Source of the DNA: Acidovorax sp. NB1
GTDB lineage: Bacteria; Pseudomonadota; Gammaproteobacteria; Burkholderiales; Burkholderiaceae_C
NCBI RefSeq assembly: GCF_005405905.1
Contig: NZ_BJHU01000057.1
Location: forward strand, 186,001-250,000
DNA: 64,000 nucleotides
Direction: 5' to 3'
Program-made: the position numbers and the translations under genes
Shown: piece after piece, positions 42,985 to 50,949 of the stretch
Layout of the letters: the number at the start of each line of letters is the position of its first letter
Position numbering within the stretch: position 1 is the stretch's first letter
The notes under the pieces: generated by a model
The model's database searches: none
What the model was told of the DNA's origin: nothing
The model's input: only the letters and a program-made list of their open reading frames with translations

Positions 42985-43470
42985 CTACCCTTTGACCCGT
43001 GCGAGGTGCGCCAGTGGCAGTGCCCCGCTGGCCTTGACCTCGCCCAGCGAGAAACTGGTGTGCATGTCCTTCACGTTGGGCAGGTTGAGCAGCACGTCGC
43101 GCGCGAACTGCGAGAAGCTGTCCAGGTCCCGCGCCACCACCTGCAGCTCGAAGGTGCCGGTGCCGCTGATGTAGTGGCAGGACACGACCTCGGGGATCTG
43201 GCGAATGGCTTCCTCCATCTTGCGCGTGAGGTTGCCGGTGCTGCGGTCGGCATCGAGCCGCACAAAGGCCAGCACCCCCAGGCCGATCTTGTGCCGGTCG
43301 ATCTCGGCGCGGTAGCCCTTGATGAAGCCTTGCTCCTCCAGCGCCCGCACGCGGCGCCAGCAGGGCGCGGCCGACAGGCCCACGCGCTGGGCCAGCTCGG
43401 CATTCGTCAGGCGGGCGTCAGCCTGCAGCTCGTTGAGGATGGCGATATCGAATTTGTCGAGAGTGTTCAC
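42985..43470 (-). CDS. Lrp/AsnC family regulator
   Basis: This 161-residue regulator has an N-terminal helix-turn-helix (DKFDIAILNELQADARLTNAELAQRVGLS, about 4-33, and CWRRVRALEEQGFIKGY) and a C-terminal ligand-sensing RAM domain (VVSCHYISGTGTFELQVVARDLDSF). It lies divergent to the indolepyruvate oxidoreductase gene, 188 bp apart, and probably senses an aromatic or branched-chain amino acid or keto acid. A perfect palindrome 15 bp before its start is a candidate autoregulatory site. ATG 43470 opens directly into the conserved helix. Confidence 0.92.
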   Translation of the reverse strand: MNTLDKFDIAILNELQADARLTNAELAQRVGLSAAPCWRRVRALEEQGFIKGYRAEIDRHKIGLGVLAFVRLDADRSTGNLTRKMEEAIRQIPEVVSCHYISGTGTFELQVVARDLDSFSQFARDVLLNLPNVKDMHTSFSLGEVKASGALPLAHLARVKG

Positions 43471-43484
43471 AAAGCGGCTAATAA

Positions 43485-43501
43485 GAGAAAGATCCTTTCT
43501 C
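43485..43501. promoter_or_regulatory. Candidate Lrp-family operator
   Basis: Arms GAGAAAG and CTTTCTC flank ATC, giving a 17-bp perfect palindrome in the divergent control region, 15 bp from the lrp start and about 160 bp from the oxidoreductase start. Length and symmetry suit Lrp-type sites, although the sequence does not match the classical E. coli consensus. Confidence 0.5.
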
Positions 43502-43658
43502 AGAATAGCCTAAACACGGCACACAACGCAAAGACATATCAGCCACGCAGACATACACTTACCTCCACATTGGAGCCGCTGCCCTAAACGGGCGGATGGC
43601 CCCTGCCCCACCGGCCCACAAGGCCCGGCCCCACAAAGAAGCCATTGGAGACATAGCC

Positions 43659-46600
43659 ATGAATGCCCCGTTGCCCGAATCCATCCGCAAGGCGCTGGAA
43701 ACCGTCACCCTCGACGACAAATACTCCCTGGGCCACGGCCGGGCCTTCATGAGCGGGGTGCAGGCCCTGGTGCGCCTGCCCATGCTGCAGCGCCAGCGCG
43801 ATGCCGCTGCCGGCCTGAACACGGCGGGCTTCATCAGCGGCTACCGGGGCTCGCCCCTGGGCACGTATGACCAGGCACTGTGGGCAGCCAAGAAGCACCT
43901 GGCAGCCAACAACATCGTCTTTCAGCCTGGGGTGAACGAGGAACTGGGCGCGACGGCCGTCTGGGGCACGCAGCAGCTCGACCTGTACCCGCAGAGCAAG
44001 AAGTTCGACGGTGTCTTCGGCATCTGGTACGGCAAGGGCCCCGGTGTGGACCGCTGCTCGGACGTGTTCAAGCACGCCAACATGGCCGGCACGGCCAAAC
44101 ACGGTGGCGTGATCGCCATCGCAGGCGACGACCACATCAGCAAGAGCAGCACGGCCGCGCACCAGAGCGACCACATCTTCAAGGCCTGCGGCACACCGGT
44201 GTTCTTCCCGAGCAGCGTGCAGGAAATCCTGGACATGGGCCTGCATGCCTTCGCCATGAGCCGCTTCTCGGGCGTGTGGTCGGGCATGAAGACCATCCAG
44301 GAGGTGGTGGAGTCCTCCAGCAGCATCAACATCGACCCGGACCGCGTGAAGATCGTGATGCCCGAGGACTTCGCGATGCCGCCCGGCGGCCTGCACATCC
44401 GCTGGCCTGACGCGCCGCTGGAGCAGGAGGCGCGCCTCATGGACTACAAGTGGTACGCGGCCCTGGCGTACATCCGCGCCAACAAGCTCAACTACAACGT
44501 CATCGAAGGCAAGAACGACCGCTTCGGCATCATCGCCAGCGGCAAGGCCTACAACGACACGCGCCAGGCCCTGGTGGACCTGGGCCTCGATGACGACACA
44601 TGCCGCCAGCTGGGCATCCGTGTGCACAAGGTCAATGTGGTCTGGCCGCTCGAAGCCACCATCACGCGCGACTTTGCCGAGGGCCTGCAGGAAATCCTGG
44701 TGGTGGAGGAAAAGCGCCAGGTCATCGAGTACCAGCTGAAAGAAGAGCTGTACAACTGGCGCTCGGACGTGCGCCCCCACGTGCTGGGCAAGTTCGACGA
44801 GCCCGAGGGCGACGCCACCGGCGGCGAATGGTCCATGCCCAACCCCAGCCAGAACTGGCTGCTGCGCGCCAAGGCCGACCTGACGCCCGCCATCATCGCC
44901 AAGGCGATTGCCAAGCGCCTGAAGAAGCTGGGCGTCTCCGGCGACATCATCGCCCGCATGGATGCGCGCATCGCCGTGATCGAGGCGAGCGAGCGCGGCA
45001 TGGCGGAACTGAAGGTGGACACGGGCGAGCGCGCTCCGTGGTTCTGCAGCGGCTGCCCGCACAACACCAGCACCCGCGTGCCCGAGGGCTCGCGCGCCGT
45101 GGCCGGCATCGGCTGCCACTACATGGCCAACTGGATGCCCGACCGCAAGACATCCACCTTCACGCAGATGGGTGGCGAGGGCGTGACCTGGGTGGGCCAG
45201 GCGCCGTTCACCACCGACCAGCATGTGTTCGCCAACCTGGGCGACGGCACGTACTTCCACAGCGGGCTGCTGGCCATCCGCCAGAGCATTGCAGCAGGCA
45301 CCAGCATCACCTACAAGGTGCTCTACAACGACGCGGTGGCCATGACCGGCGGCCAGACCGTGGGCGAGCGGCCCGAGGGACACTCGGTGCTGCAGATCAT
45401 GAACAGCCTCAAGTCCGAAGGTGTGGTCAAGCTGATCATCGTGACCGACGAGCCGCAGAAGTACGACGGCGTGGCGCTGGCCGATGGCGTGACGGTGCAC
45501 CACCGCGACGAGCTGGACACGCTGCAGCGCCAGTTCCGCGAGATCAAGGGCTGCACGGTCATCATCTATGACCAGACCTGCGCCACCGAAAAGCGCCGCC
45601 GCCGCAAGCGCGGCACGCTGGCCACGCCCGACAAGACGGTGGTCATCAACGACCTGGTGTGCGAGGGCTGCGGCGACTGCTCGACCAAGTCCAACTGCCT
45701 GTCCGTCGAACCGGTAGAGACGGAGTTCGGCCGCAAGCGCCGCATCAACCAGAGCACCTGCAACAAGGACTACTCCTGCGTCAACGGCTTCTGCCCCAGT
45801 TTTGTGACAGTGGAAGGCGGCAAGCTCAAGAAGCCCAAGAAGGAGAAGAAGGGCGACCTGTCGGCGCTACCCACCATCCCTGAGCCGGTGCTGCCGGTGG
45901 CCGAGGCCGCCTGGGGCATCGTGGTGGGCGGTGTGGGCGGCACGGGCGTGATCACCATCGGCTCGCTGCTGGGCATGGCGGCCCACCTGGATGGCAAGGG
46001 CGTGATCACGCAGGACGCCGGTGGCCTGGCGCAAAAGGGCGGCGCTACCTGGAGCCATATCCAGATCGCCAACCGGCCCGAGGCCATCTACACCACCAAG
46101 GTCGATACCGCCAAGGCAGACCTGGTGATCGGCTGCGACTCCATCGTGGCCGCGCACAAGTACACGCTGACGGTGATGCAACCGGGCCGCACCTTTGTGG
46201 CGCTGAACACCCACAGCACGCCCACGGCGGCTTTTGTGACCAACCCGGACTGGCAGTTCCCCGGAGCCAATTGCGACAGCGCGATTGCGGCGGCCGTGGG
46301 TGCAGGCGGTGTGGGCAGCTTTGACGCCGAACAGGTGGCCACGCAGCTGCTGGGCGACAGCATCTACACCAACCCGCTGATGCTGGGCTACGCTTGGCAA
46401 AAGGGCCGCGTGCCGCTCACGCTGGCGTCGCTGATGCGCGCCATGGAACTGAACGGCGTGCAGGTGGACAACAACAAGGCCGCGTTTGAATGGGGCCGCC
46501 GCTGCGCGCACGATCTGGCGTCGGTGCAGGCGTTGTTCCAGGCAGCGCAGGTGATCCAATTTGTGAAGAAGCCTTCGCTCACCGACATGGTGGCCAAGCG

Positions 46601-47234
46601 GGTGGAGTTCCTGACCGGCTACCAGCATGCCGCTTACGCGTCCGAGTACCAGGCGTTTGTCGAGAAGGTGAAGGCGGCAGAAGCCAAGCTGGGCAGCAGC
46701 ACCCGCCTGTCCGAGGCCGTGGCCCGCTACCTGTTCAAGCTCATGGCCTACAAGGACGAGTACGAAGTGGCGCGCCTGCACACCGACAAGGCCTTCACGG
46801 ACAAGATCGCCAATATGTTCGAAGGCGACTACAAGCTGGTGCACCACCTGGCGCCGCCGCTCACGGCCAAGAAGAACGACAAGGGCGAGCTGGTCAAGCA
46901 ACCCTTCGGCCCCTGGATGCACAGCGCGTTCGGCGTGCTGGCCAAGATGAAGGGCCTGCGTGGCACGGCGCTGGACATCTTCGGCAAGACCGAGGAGCGC
47001 CGCATGGAGCGTGGGCTGATCGTGGAGTACCGCGCCTGCATCGACGAGCTGCTGGCCCGCCTGAACGCCGACAACCTGGCCCTGGCGGTGGAGATTGCCC
47101 GCATCCCCGAAGAAATCCGTGGCTACGGCCATGTGAAGGAGCGCCACCTGGCCGCCGCCCGCCCCAAGTGGGACGGCCTGATGGCCCAGTGGCGCAGCGG
47201 CCAGGCAACCTCCAGCCACCGTCAGGCGGCTTGA
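43659..47234 (+). CDS. Indolepyruvate ferredoxin oxidoreductase, fused alpha-beta type
   Basis: This 1191-residue enzyme oxidatively decarboxylates aryl or branched 2-keto acids to acyl-CoA using thiamine diphosphate and ferredoxin-like acceptors. The N-terminal pyruvate-oxidoreductase part has the SGYRGSPLGTYD block. The TPP domain contains CSGCPHNTSTRVPEGS (about 463) and the GDGTYF ... YNDAVAMTGGQ motif. Clustered cysteines CEGCGDCSTKSNC (about 667-679) and CNKDYSCVNGFC bind iron-sulfur clusters. The gamma-like C-terminal part has VGGVGGTGVITIG and DAGGLAQKGGATWSH. GGAG 9 bp before ATG 43659 supports the start; an earlier in-frame ATG (43596) would add 21 atypical residues. Confidence 0.93.
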   Translation: MNAPLPESIRKALETVTLDDKYSLGHGRAFMSGVQALVRLPMLQRQRDAAAGLNTAGFISGYRGSPLGTYDQALWAAKKHLAANNIVFQPGVNEELGATAVWGTQQLDLYPQSKKFDGVFGIWYGKGPGVDRCSDVFKHANMAGTAKHGGVIAIAGDDHISKSSTAAHQSDHIFKACGTPVFFPSSVQEILDMGLHAFAMSRFSGVWSGMKTIQEVVESSSSINIDPDRVKIVMPEDFAMPPGGLHIRWPDAPLEQEARLMDYKWYAALAYIRANKLNYNVIEGKNDRFGIIASGKAYNDTRQALVDLGLDDDTCRQLGIRVHKVNVVWPLEATITRDFAEGLQEILVVEEKRQVIEYQLKEELYNWRSDVRPHVLGKFDEPEGDATGGEWSMPNPSQNWLLRAKADLTPAIIAKAIAKRLKKLGVSGDIIARMDARIAVIEASERGMAELKVDTGERAPWFCSGCPHNTSTRVPEGSRAVAGIGCHYMANWMPDRKTSTFTQMGGEGVTWVGQAPFTTDQHVFANLGDGTYFHSGLLAIRQSIAAGTSITYKVLYNDAVAMTGGQTVGERPEGHSVLQIMNSLKSEGVVKLIIVTDEPQKYDGVALADGVTVHHRDELDTLQRQFREIKGCTVIIYDQTCATEKRRRRKRGTLATPDKTVVINDLVCEGCGDCSTKSNCLSVEPVETEFGRKRRINQSTCNKDYSCVNGFCPSFVTVEGGKLKKPKKEKKGDLSALPTIPEPVLPVAEAAWGIVVGGVGGTGVITIGSLLGMAAHLDGKGVITQDAGGLAQKGGATWSHIQIANRPEAIYTTKVDTAKADLVIGCDSIVAAHKYTLTVMQPGRTFVALNTHSTPTAAFVTNPDWQFPGANCDSAIAAAVGAGGVGSFDAEQVATQLLGDSIYTNPLMLGYAWQKGRVPLTLASLMRAMELNGVQVDNNKAAFEWGRRCAHDLASVQALFQAAQVIQFVKKPSLTDMVAKRVEFLTGYQHAAYASEYQAFVEKVKAAEAKLGSSTRLSEAVARYLFKLMAYKDEYEVARLHTDKAFTDKIANMFEGDYKLVHHLAPPLTAKKNDKGELVKQPFGPWMHSAFGVLAKMKGLRGTALDIFGKTEERRMERGLIVEYRACIDELLARLNADNLALAVEIARIPEEIRGYGHVKERHLAAARPKWDGLMAQWRSGQATSSHRQAA

Positions 47235-47265
47235 AGTTCTGCGAACCAGCAGCACCTTTGCAGAG

Positions 47266-47290
47266 AAGCCCGCGCTTGCGCGGGCTTTTT
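47266..47290 (+). terminator. Rho-independent terminator after the oxidoreductase gene
   Basis: AAGCCCGCG and CGCGGGCTT form a 9-bp stem with a CTTG loop followed by TTTT. It lies 31 bp after the stop codon and directly before a dispersed repeat copy. Confidence 0.9.
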
Positions 47291-47299
47291 TACTATCAA

Positions 47300-47350
47300 A
47301 ATGAGAGCTATTAGCGCTTATCCAATGCGCGGTGAGGCCGATTTTTAACG
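47300..47350 (+). repeat. Dispersed repeat copy between terminator and yajC
   Basis: Blocks on the plus strand are AATGAGAGCTATTAGCGCTTA, here AATGAGAGCTATTA then GCGCTTA, then AATGCGCGGTGAGGCC and ATTTTTAACG. It is the clearest intergenic reference copy for the family in this window. Confidence 0.85.
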
Positions 47351-47421
47351 ATTTTTGACTGCCCACCTGTTGCGCCTTGCCCCCCTGCACAAACACCCGG
47401 TGCAGGCCTGGGTCTTACCCC

Positions 47422-47451
47422 TTGGGGGGCGGGCAAGGCGCCGCATACAAT
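47422..47451 (+). promoter_or_regulatory. Possible promoter of yajC-secDF
   Basis: TTGGGG (47422-47427) and TACAAT (47446-47451), 18 bp apart, lie 85 bp upstream of the yajC start in the 301-bp gap that follows the oxidoreductase terminator. The -35 box is a poor match. Confidence 0.35.
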
Positions 47452-47535
47452 GTCCTGTTCCGCCCTGGCGGGCGCGTTGGCGCTGGCTGTTGGCGGTTTT
47501 TGTGTATTTTGACCATCCGTTGTGGAGTCCCGTCC

Positions 47536-47871
47536 GTGTTTATTTCTTCCGCTTTTGCCCAAACCGCACCTGCCGCAGCCGCTGGTGGCGGCGACATGAT
47601 GTCCACGCTCACGGGCATGCTGCCCCTGGTGCTCATGTTCGTGGTGCTGTACTTCGTCATGATCCGCCCCCAGATGAAGCGCCAGAAGGAACACCGCGCC
47701 ATGATCGACGCCATCGCCAAGGGCGATGAAGTGGCCACTGCCGGGGGCATCCTGGGCAAGGTCACGCGCCTGTCCGAAGGTTTCCTGCACATCGAGATCG
47801 CCAGCAACGTGGAAGTGCAGATCCAGCGCAGCGCCGTGGTGCAGGTCCTGCCCAAGGGCTCCGTCAAGTAA
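47536..47871 (+). CDS. yajC: Preprotein translocase accessory subunit YajC
   Basis: This 111-residue inner-membrane protein is part of the SecDF-YajC complex that aids protein export. A short Ala/Gly-rich N-terminus precedes one membrane helix (LPLVLMFVVLYFVMIRP), then a cytoplasmic domain with the family signature QMKRQKEHRAMIDAIAKGDEVATAGGILGKVTR. The GTG start at 47536 has GGAG about 9 bp upstream; the longer open frame upstream is not plausible. It is first in the operon with secD and secF. The usual upstream tgt/queA genes are absent here. Confidence 0.94.
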   Translation: MFISSAFAQTAPAAAAGGGDMMSTLTGMLPLVLMFVVLYFVMIRPQMKRQKEHRAMIDAIAKGDEVATAGGILGKVTRLSEGFLHIEIASNVEVQIQRSAVVQVLPKGSVK

Positions 47872-48005
47872 TCAATGAACAGCCCCTGCGGGCGCTGCAT
47901 ACCGCCTCCCGTCGCCTGCGCAGCGCGCAGAACGGGTGACGGAGCCAGCGCAGCAGGGCGGCCCTTGCACGGCATTGGCTGGCAGGGCGTGGAAAAGGCG
48001 TAAAC

Positions 48006-49889
48006 ATGAACCGTTATCCGGTCTGGAAGTACGCGATCCTGGTGATCGTGCTGCTGGTGGGGGCCTTGTACACCCTGCCCAATTTCTTTGGCGAAGCCCC
48101 TGCGGTGCAGGTGTCGTCGGCCAAGGCCACCGTCAAGGTGGACACCGCCGTGCAGCAGCGGGTGGAAGAAGCCCTCAAGGCCGCCGGTGTCACGCCCGAC
48201 TTCGTGGCGCTGGAAGGCAACTCGGTGCGTGCACGTTTTGACACGCCCGACACCCAGCTCAAGGCCAAGGACGCGATCCAGAAGGCCCTGGTGCCCGATG
48301 CCAACGACGCCTCGTACATCGTGGCGCTGAACCTGGTGTCGCGCTCGCCCCTGTGGCTCAAGGCCTTGCACGCCAACCCCATGTACCTGGGTCTGGACCT
48401 GCGCGGTGGCGTGCACTTCATGCTGCAGGTGGACATGCAGGCCGCGCTGACCAAGAAGGCCGAGTCGTACGCGGGCGACATCCGCACCGCGCTGCGCGAC
48501 AAGAGCATCCGCCACGGCGGCATCAGCCGCGAAGGCCAGAACATCGACATCAAGGTGCGCGACGAAGCCACGCTCACGGCCACCCGCAACCTGATTGCCG
48601 ACCAGTTCACCGACCTGCAGGTCACCAGCACGCCTGAAGGCAGCGAGTTCAAGCTGCGCGCCTCCATCAAGCCCGAGGCCACACGCCGCGTGCAGGAACA
48701 GGCCCTCAAGCAGAACATCGTCACGCTGCACAACCGCATCAACGAACTGGGTGTGGCCGAGCCCGTGATCCAGCAGCAGGGCCTGGACCGCATCGTGGTG
48801 CAGCTGCCCGGCGTGCAGGACACCGCCAAGGCCAAGGACATTCTGGGCCGCACCGCGACGCTGGAAGTGCGCCTGGTGGACGAAGGCACCGAAGCCCGCG
48901 CCGCCGAAACCGGCCGGGGCCCCGTGCCGTTCGGCTCCGAACGCTACCTGGAGCGCAGTGGCCAGCCCGTGATCGTGAAGAAGCAGGTCATCCTGACCGG
49001 CGAAAACCTGACGGACGCCCAGCCCGGCTTTGACGGCCAGACGCAGGAACCCACCGTGAACCTCACGCTGGACGCCAAGGGCTCGCGCATCTTCAAGGAC
49101 ATCACGCGCGAGAACATCGGCAAGCGCATGGCCATCGTGCTGTTCGAAAAGGGCAAGGGCGAAGTGGTCACCGCCCCCGTGATCCGCTCGGAAATCGGCG
49201 GCGGCCGCGTGCAGATCTCTGGCCGCATGACCACGGCCGAGGCCAATGACACTTCGCTGCTGCTGCGCGCCGGCTCCCTGGCCGCGCCCATGGAAATCAT
49301 CGAGGAATACACCATCGGCCCCAGCCTGGGCGCCGACAACATCGAGCGTGGCATCCACAGCGTGGTCTGGGGCATGGTGGCGATTGCGGTGTTCATGTGC
49401 ATCTACTACGCGCTGTTTGGCGTGTTCTCGACCGTGGCGCTGGCCGTGAACGTGCTGCTGCTGCTGGCCATCCTGTCCATGCTGCAGGCCACGCTGACCT
49501 TGCCCGGCATTGCCGCCATGGCGCTGGCGCTGGGTGTGGCCATCGACTCCAACGTGCTGATCAATGAACGCATCCGCGAGGAACTGCGCGACGGTGTCTC
49601 GCCGCAGGCGGCCATCCATGCGGGTTACGAACGCGCCTGGGCCACGATCCTGGACTCGAACGTGACCACGCTGATCGCGGGCCTGGCGCTGCTGGCCTTC
49701 GGCTCCGGCCCGGTGCGCGGCTTTGCCGTGGTGCACTGCATCGGCATCCTGACCAGCATGTTCTCGGCCGTGTTCTTCTCGCGCGGCCTGGTGAACCTGT
49801 GGTACGGCCGCCAGAAGAAGCTCAAGAGCGTGTCGATCGGCCAGGTGTGGAAGCCTGAACCCGATAGCGCTGTGGCCAAGACGAACTAA
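48006..49889 (+). CDS. secD: Protein translocase subunit SecD
   Basis: This 627-residue RND-related membrane protein uses the proton gradient to complete Sec-dependent export. The first helix (YAILVIVLLVGALYTLPNFFG) is followed by a large periplasmic region with the signature YLGLDLRGGVHFMLQVD (about 116-132). The C-terminal membrane half has TLPGIAAMALALGVAIDSNVLINERIREE (about 498-526), where the conserved Asp and Arg lie. It lies 134 bp after yajC. An AAAGGAGG ribosome-site sequence overlaps its stop codon and was probably that of secF before an insertion separated them. Confidence 0.96.
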   Translation: MNRYPVWKYAILVIVLLVGALYTLPNFFGEAPAVQVSSAKATVKVDTAVQQRVEEALKAAGVTPDFVALEGNSVRARFDTPDTQLKAKDAIQKALVPDANDASYIVALNLVSRSPLWLKALHANPMYLGLDLRGGVHFMLQVDMQAALTKKAESYAGDIRTALRDKSIRHGGISREGQNIDIKVRDEATLTATRNLIADQFTDLQVTSTPEGSEFKLRASIKPEATRRVQEQALKQNIVTLHNRINELGVAEPVIQQQGLDRIVVQLPGVQDTAKAKDILGRTATLEVRLVDEGTEARAAETGRGPVPFGSERYLERSGQPVIVKKQVILTGENLTDAQPGFDGQTQEPTVNLTLDAKGSRIFKDITRENIGKRMAIVLFEKGKGEVVTAPVIRSEIGGGRVQISGRMTTAEANDTSLLLRAGSLAAPMEIIEEYTIGPSLGADNIERGIHSVVWGMVAIAVFMCIYYALFGVFSTVALAVNVLLLLAILSMLQATLTLPGIAAMALALGVAIDSNVLINERIREELRDGVSPQAAIHAGYERAWATILDSNVTTLIAGLALLAFGSGPVRGFAVVHCIGILTSMFSAVFFSRGLVNLWYGRQKKLKSVSIGQVWKPEPDSAVAKTN

Positions 49890-49900
49890 AGGAGGAAGAC

Positions 49901-49989
49901 CATGGAATTCTTAGTTCCAGCATCACATGCGCTGCGCGCATATGAGCTTCCTCTGAAAATTCCAGCACAAGGTTAAGAATCATGGAATT
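49901..49989. mobile_element. Probable 71-80 bp miniature insertion between secD and secF
   Basis: CATGGAATT occurs at 49901-49909 and again at 49981-49989, exactly 80 bp apart. The segment has terminal inverted sequences ATTCTTA (49907-49913) and TAAGAAT (49974-49980) and an internal hairpin (ATGCGC, TGC, GCGCAT at 49926-49940). Removing one repeat plus the insert would restore secF right behind AAAGGAGG with normal spacing. It encodes no transposase. Confidence 0.5.
49902..49976 (+). CDS. Possible 24-residue leader peptide before secF
   Basis: This short open frame starts at ATG 49902, 6 bp behind the consensus ribosome site AGGAGG, and ends with TAA 5 bp before the secF start. Its first residues MEFL echo MEFF of SecF because the start region is duplicated. 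It may be translated and couple to secF. There is no signal-peptide or arrest-peptide motif, and it more likely arose as a by-product of an insertion than as a selected protein. Confidence 0.35.
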   Translation: MEFLVPASHALRAYELPLKIPAQG

Positions 49990-50932
49990 TTTCCGCATCC
50001 GAAAAGACATCCCCTTCATGAAGCACGCGTTGATCTTCAACGCGATCTCCTTCATCACCTTCGCGCTCGCCGTGTTCTTCCTGGTCACGCGCGGACTGCA
50101 CCTGTCGGTGGAGTTCACGGGCGGCACCGTGATGGAAGTGGCCTACAGCCAACCTGCCGAGCTGGCCAAGGTCCGTGAGACCGTCTCCGGCCTGGGCTAC
50201 ACCGACGTGCAGGTGCAGAACTTCGGCACCGCGCGCGACGTGATGATCCGCCTGCCGGTGCAAAAGGGCGTGACCTCTGCGCAGCAAAGCGAACAGGTGC
50301 TGGGCGCGCTCAAGGCCGCCGACCCCGAAGTCACGCTGCGCCGCACCGAGTTCGTGGGCCCGCAGGTGGGCGAGGAGCTGGTGCACGGCGGCCTGATGGC
50401 ACTGGCCATGGTGGTCGTGGGCATCGTGATCTACCTGGCCTTCCGCTTCGAGTGGAAGTTCGGCGTCGCGGCCATCATTGCCAACCTGCACGACGTGGTG
50501 ATCATCCTGGGCTTCTTCGCATTCTTCCAGTGGGAGTTCTCGCTGGCGGTGCTGGCAGGCGTGCTCGCAGTGCTGGGCTACTCCGTGAACGAGTCGGTCG
50601 TGATCTTCGACCGGATCCGCGAGGCCTTCCGCAAATACCGCAAGATGAACACCCACGAGGTGATCGACCACGCCATCACGAGCACGATGAGCCGCACGAT
50701 CATCACCCATGCCTCTACCGAAGCAATGGTGCTGTCGATGCTCTTCTTTGGTGGCCCGAGCCTGCACTACTTCGCCATGGCGCTGACCATCGGGATTCTG
50801 TTCGGCATCTATTCGTCTGTGTTCGTGGCCGCTGCCATTGCCATGTGGCTCGGGGTCAAGCGCGAGGATCTTGTCAAGCCTGCCAAAAAGGAAGGGGATC
50901 CCAACGATCCCCATGCCGGAGCGACGGTTTGA
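49982..50932 (+). CDS. secF: Protein translocase subunit SecF
   Basis: This 316-residue partner of SecD has six membrane helices and a short periplasmic domain. The signature is GLHLSVEFTGGTVMEV near 40-55. The C-terminal half has the matching helices with YSVNESVVIFDRIREAFRK (about 200-218) and SRTIITHASTEAMVL. Its own ribosome site is only AAGG (49969-49972); the consensus site lies 87 bp further up behind secD. DUF1631 follows after 17 bp. Length and motifs are normal, so the protein is intact despite the altered leader. Confidence 0.96.
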   Translation: MEFFRIRKDIPFMKHALIFNAISFITFALAVFFLVTRGLHLSVEFTGGTVMEVAYSQPAELAKVRETVSGLGYTDVQVQNFGTARDVMIRLPVQKGVTSAQQSEQVLGALKAADPEVTLRRTEFVGPQVGEELVHGGLMALAMVVVGIVIYLAFRFEWKFGVAAIIANLHDVVIILGFFAFFQWEFSLAVLAGVLAVLGYSVNESVVIFDRIREAFRKYRKMNTHEVIDHAITSTMSRTIITHASTEAMVLSMLFFGGPSLHYFAMALTIGILFGIYSSVFVAAAIAMWLGVKREDLVKPAKKEGDPNDPHAGATV

Positions 50933-50949
50933 CCCGCTAATATCTGCCT

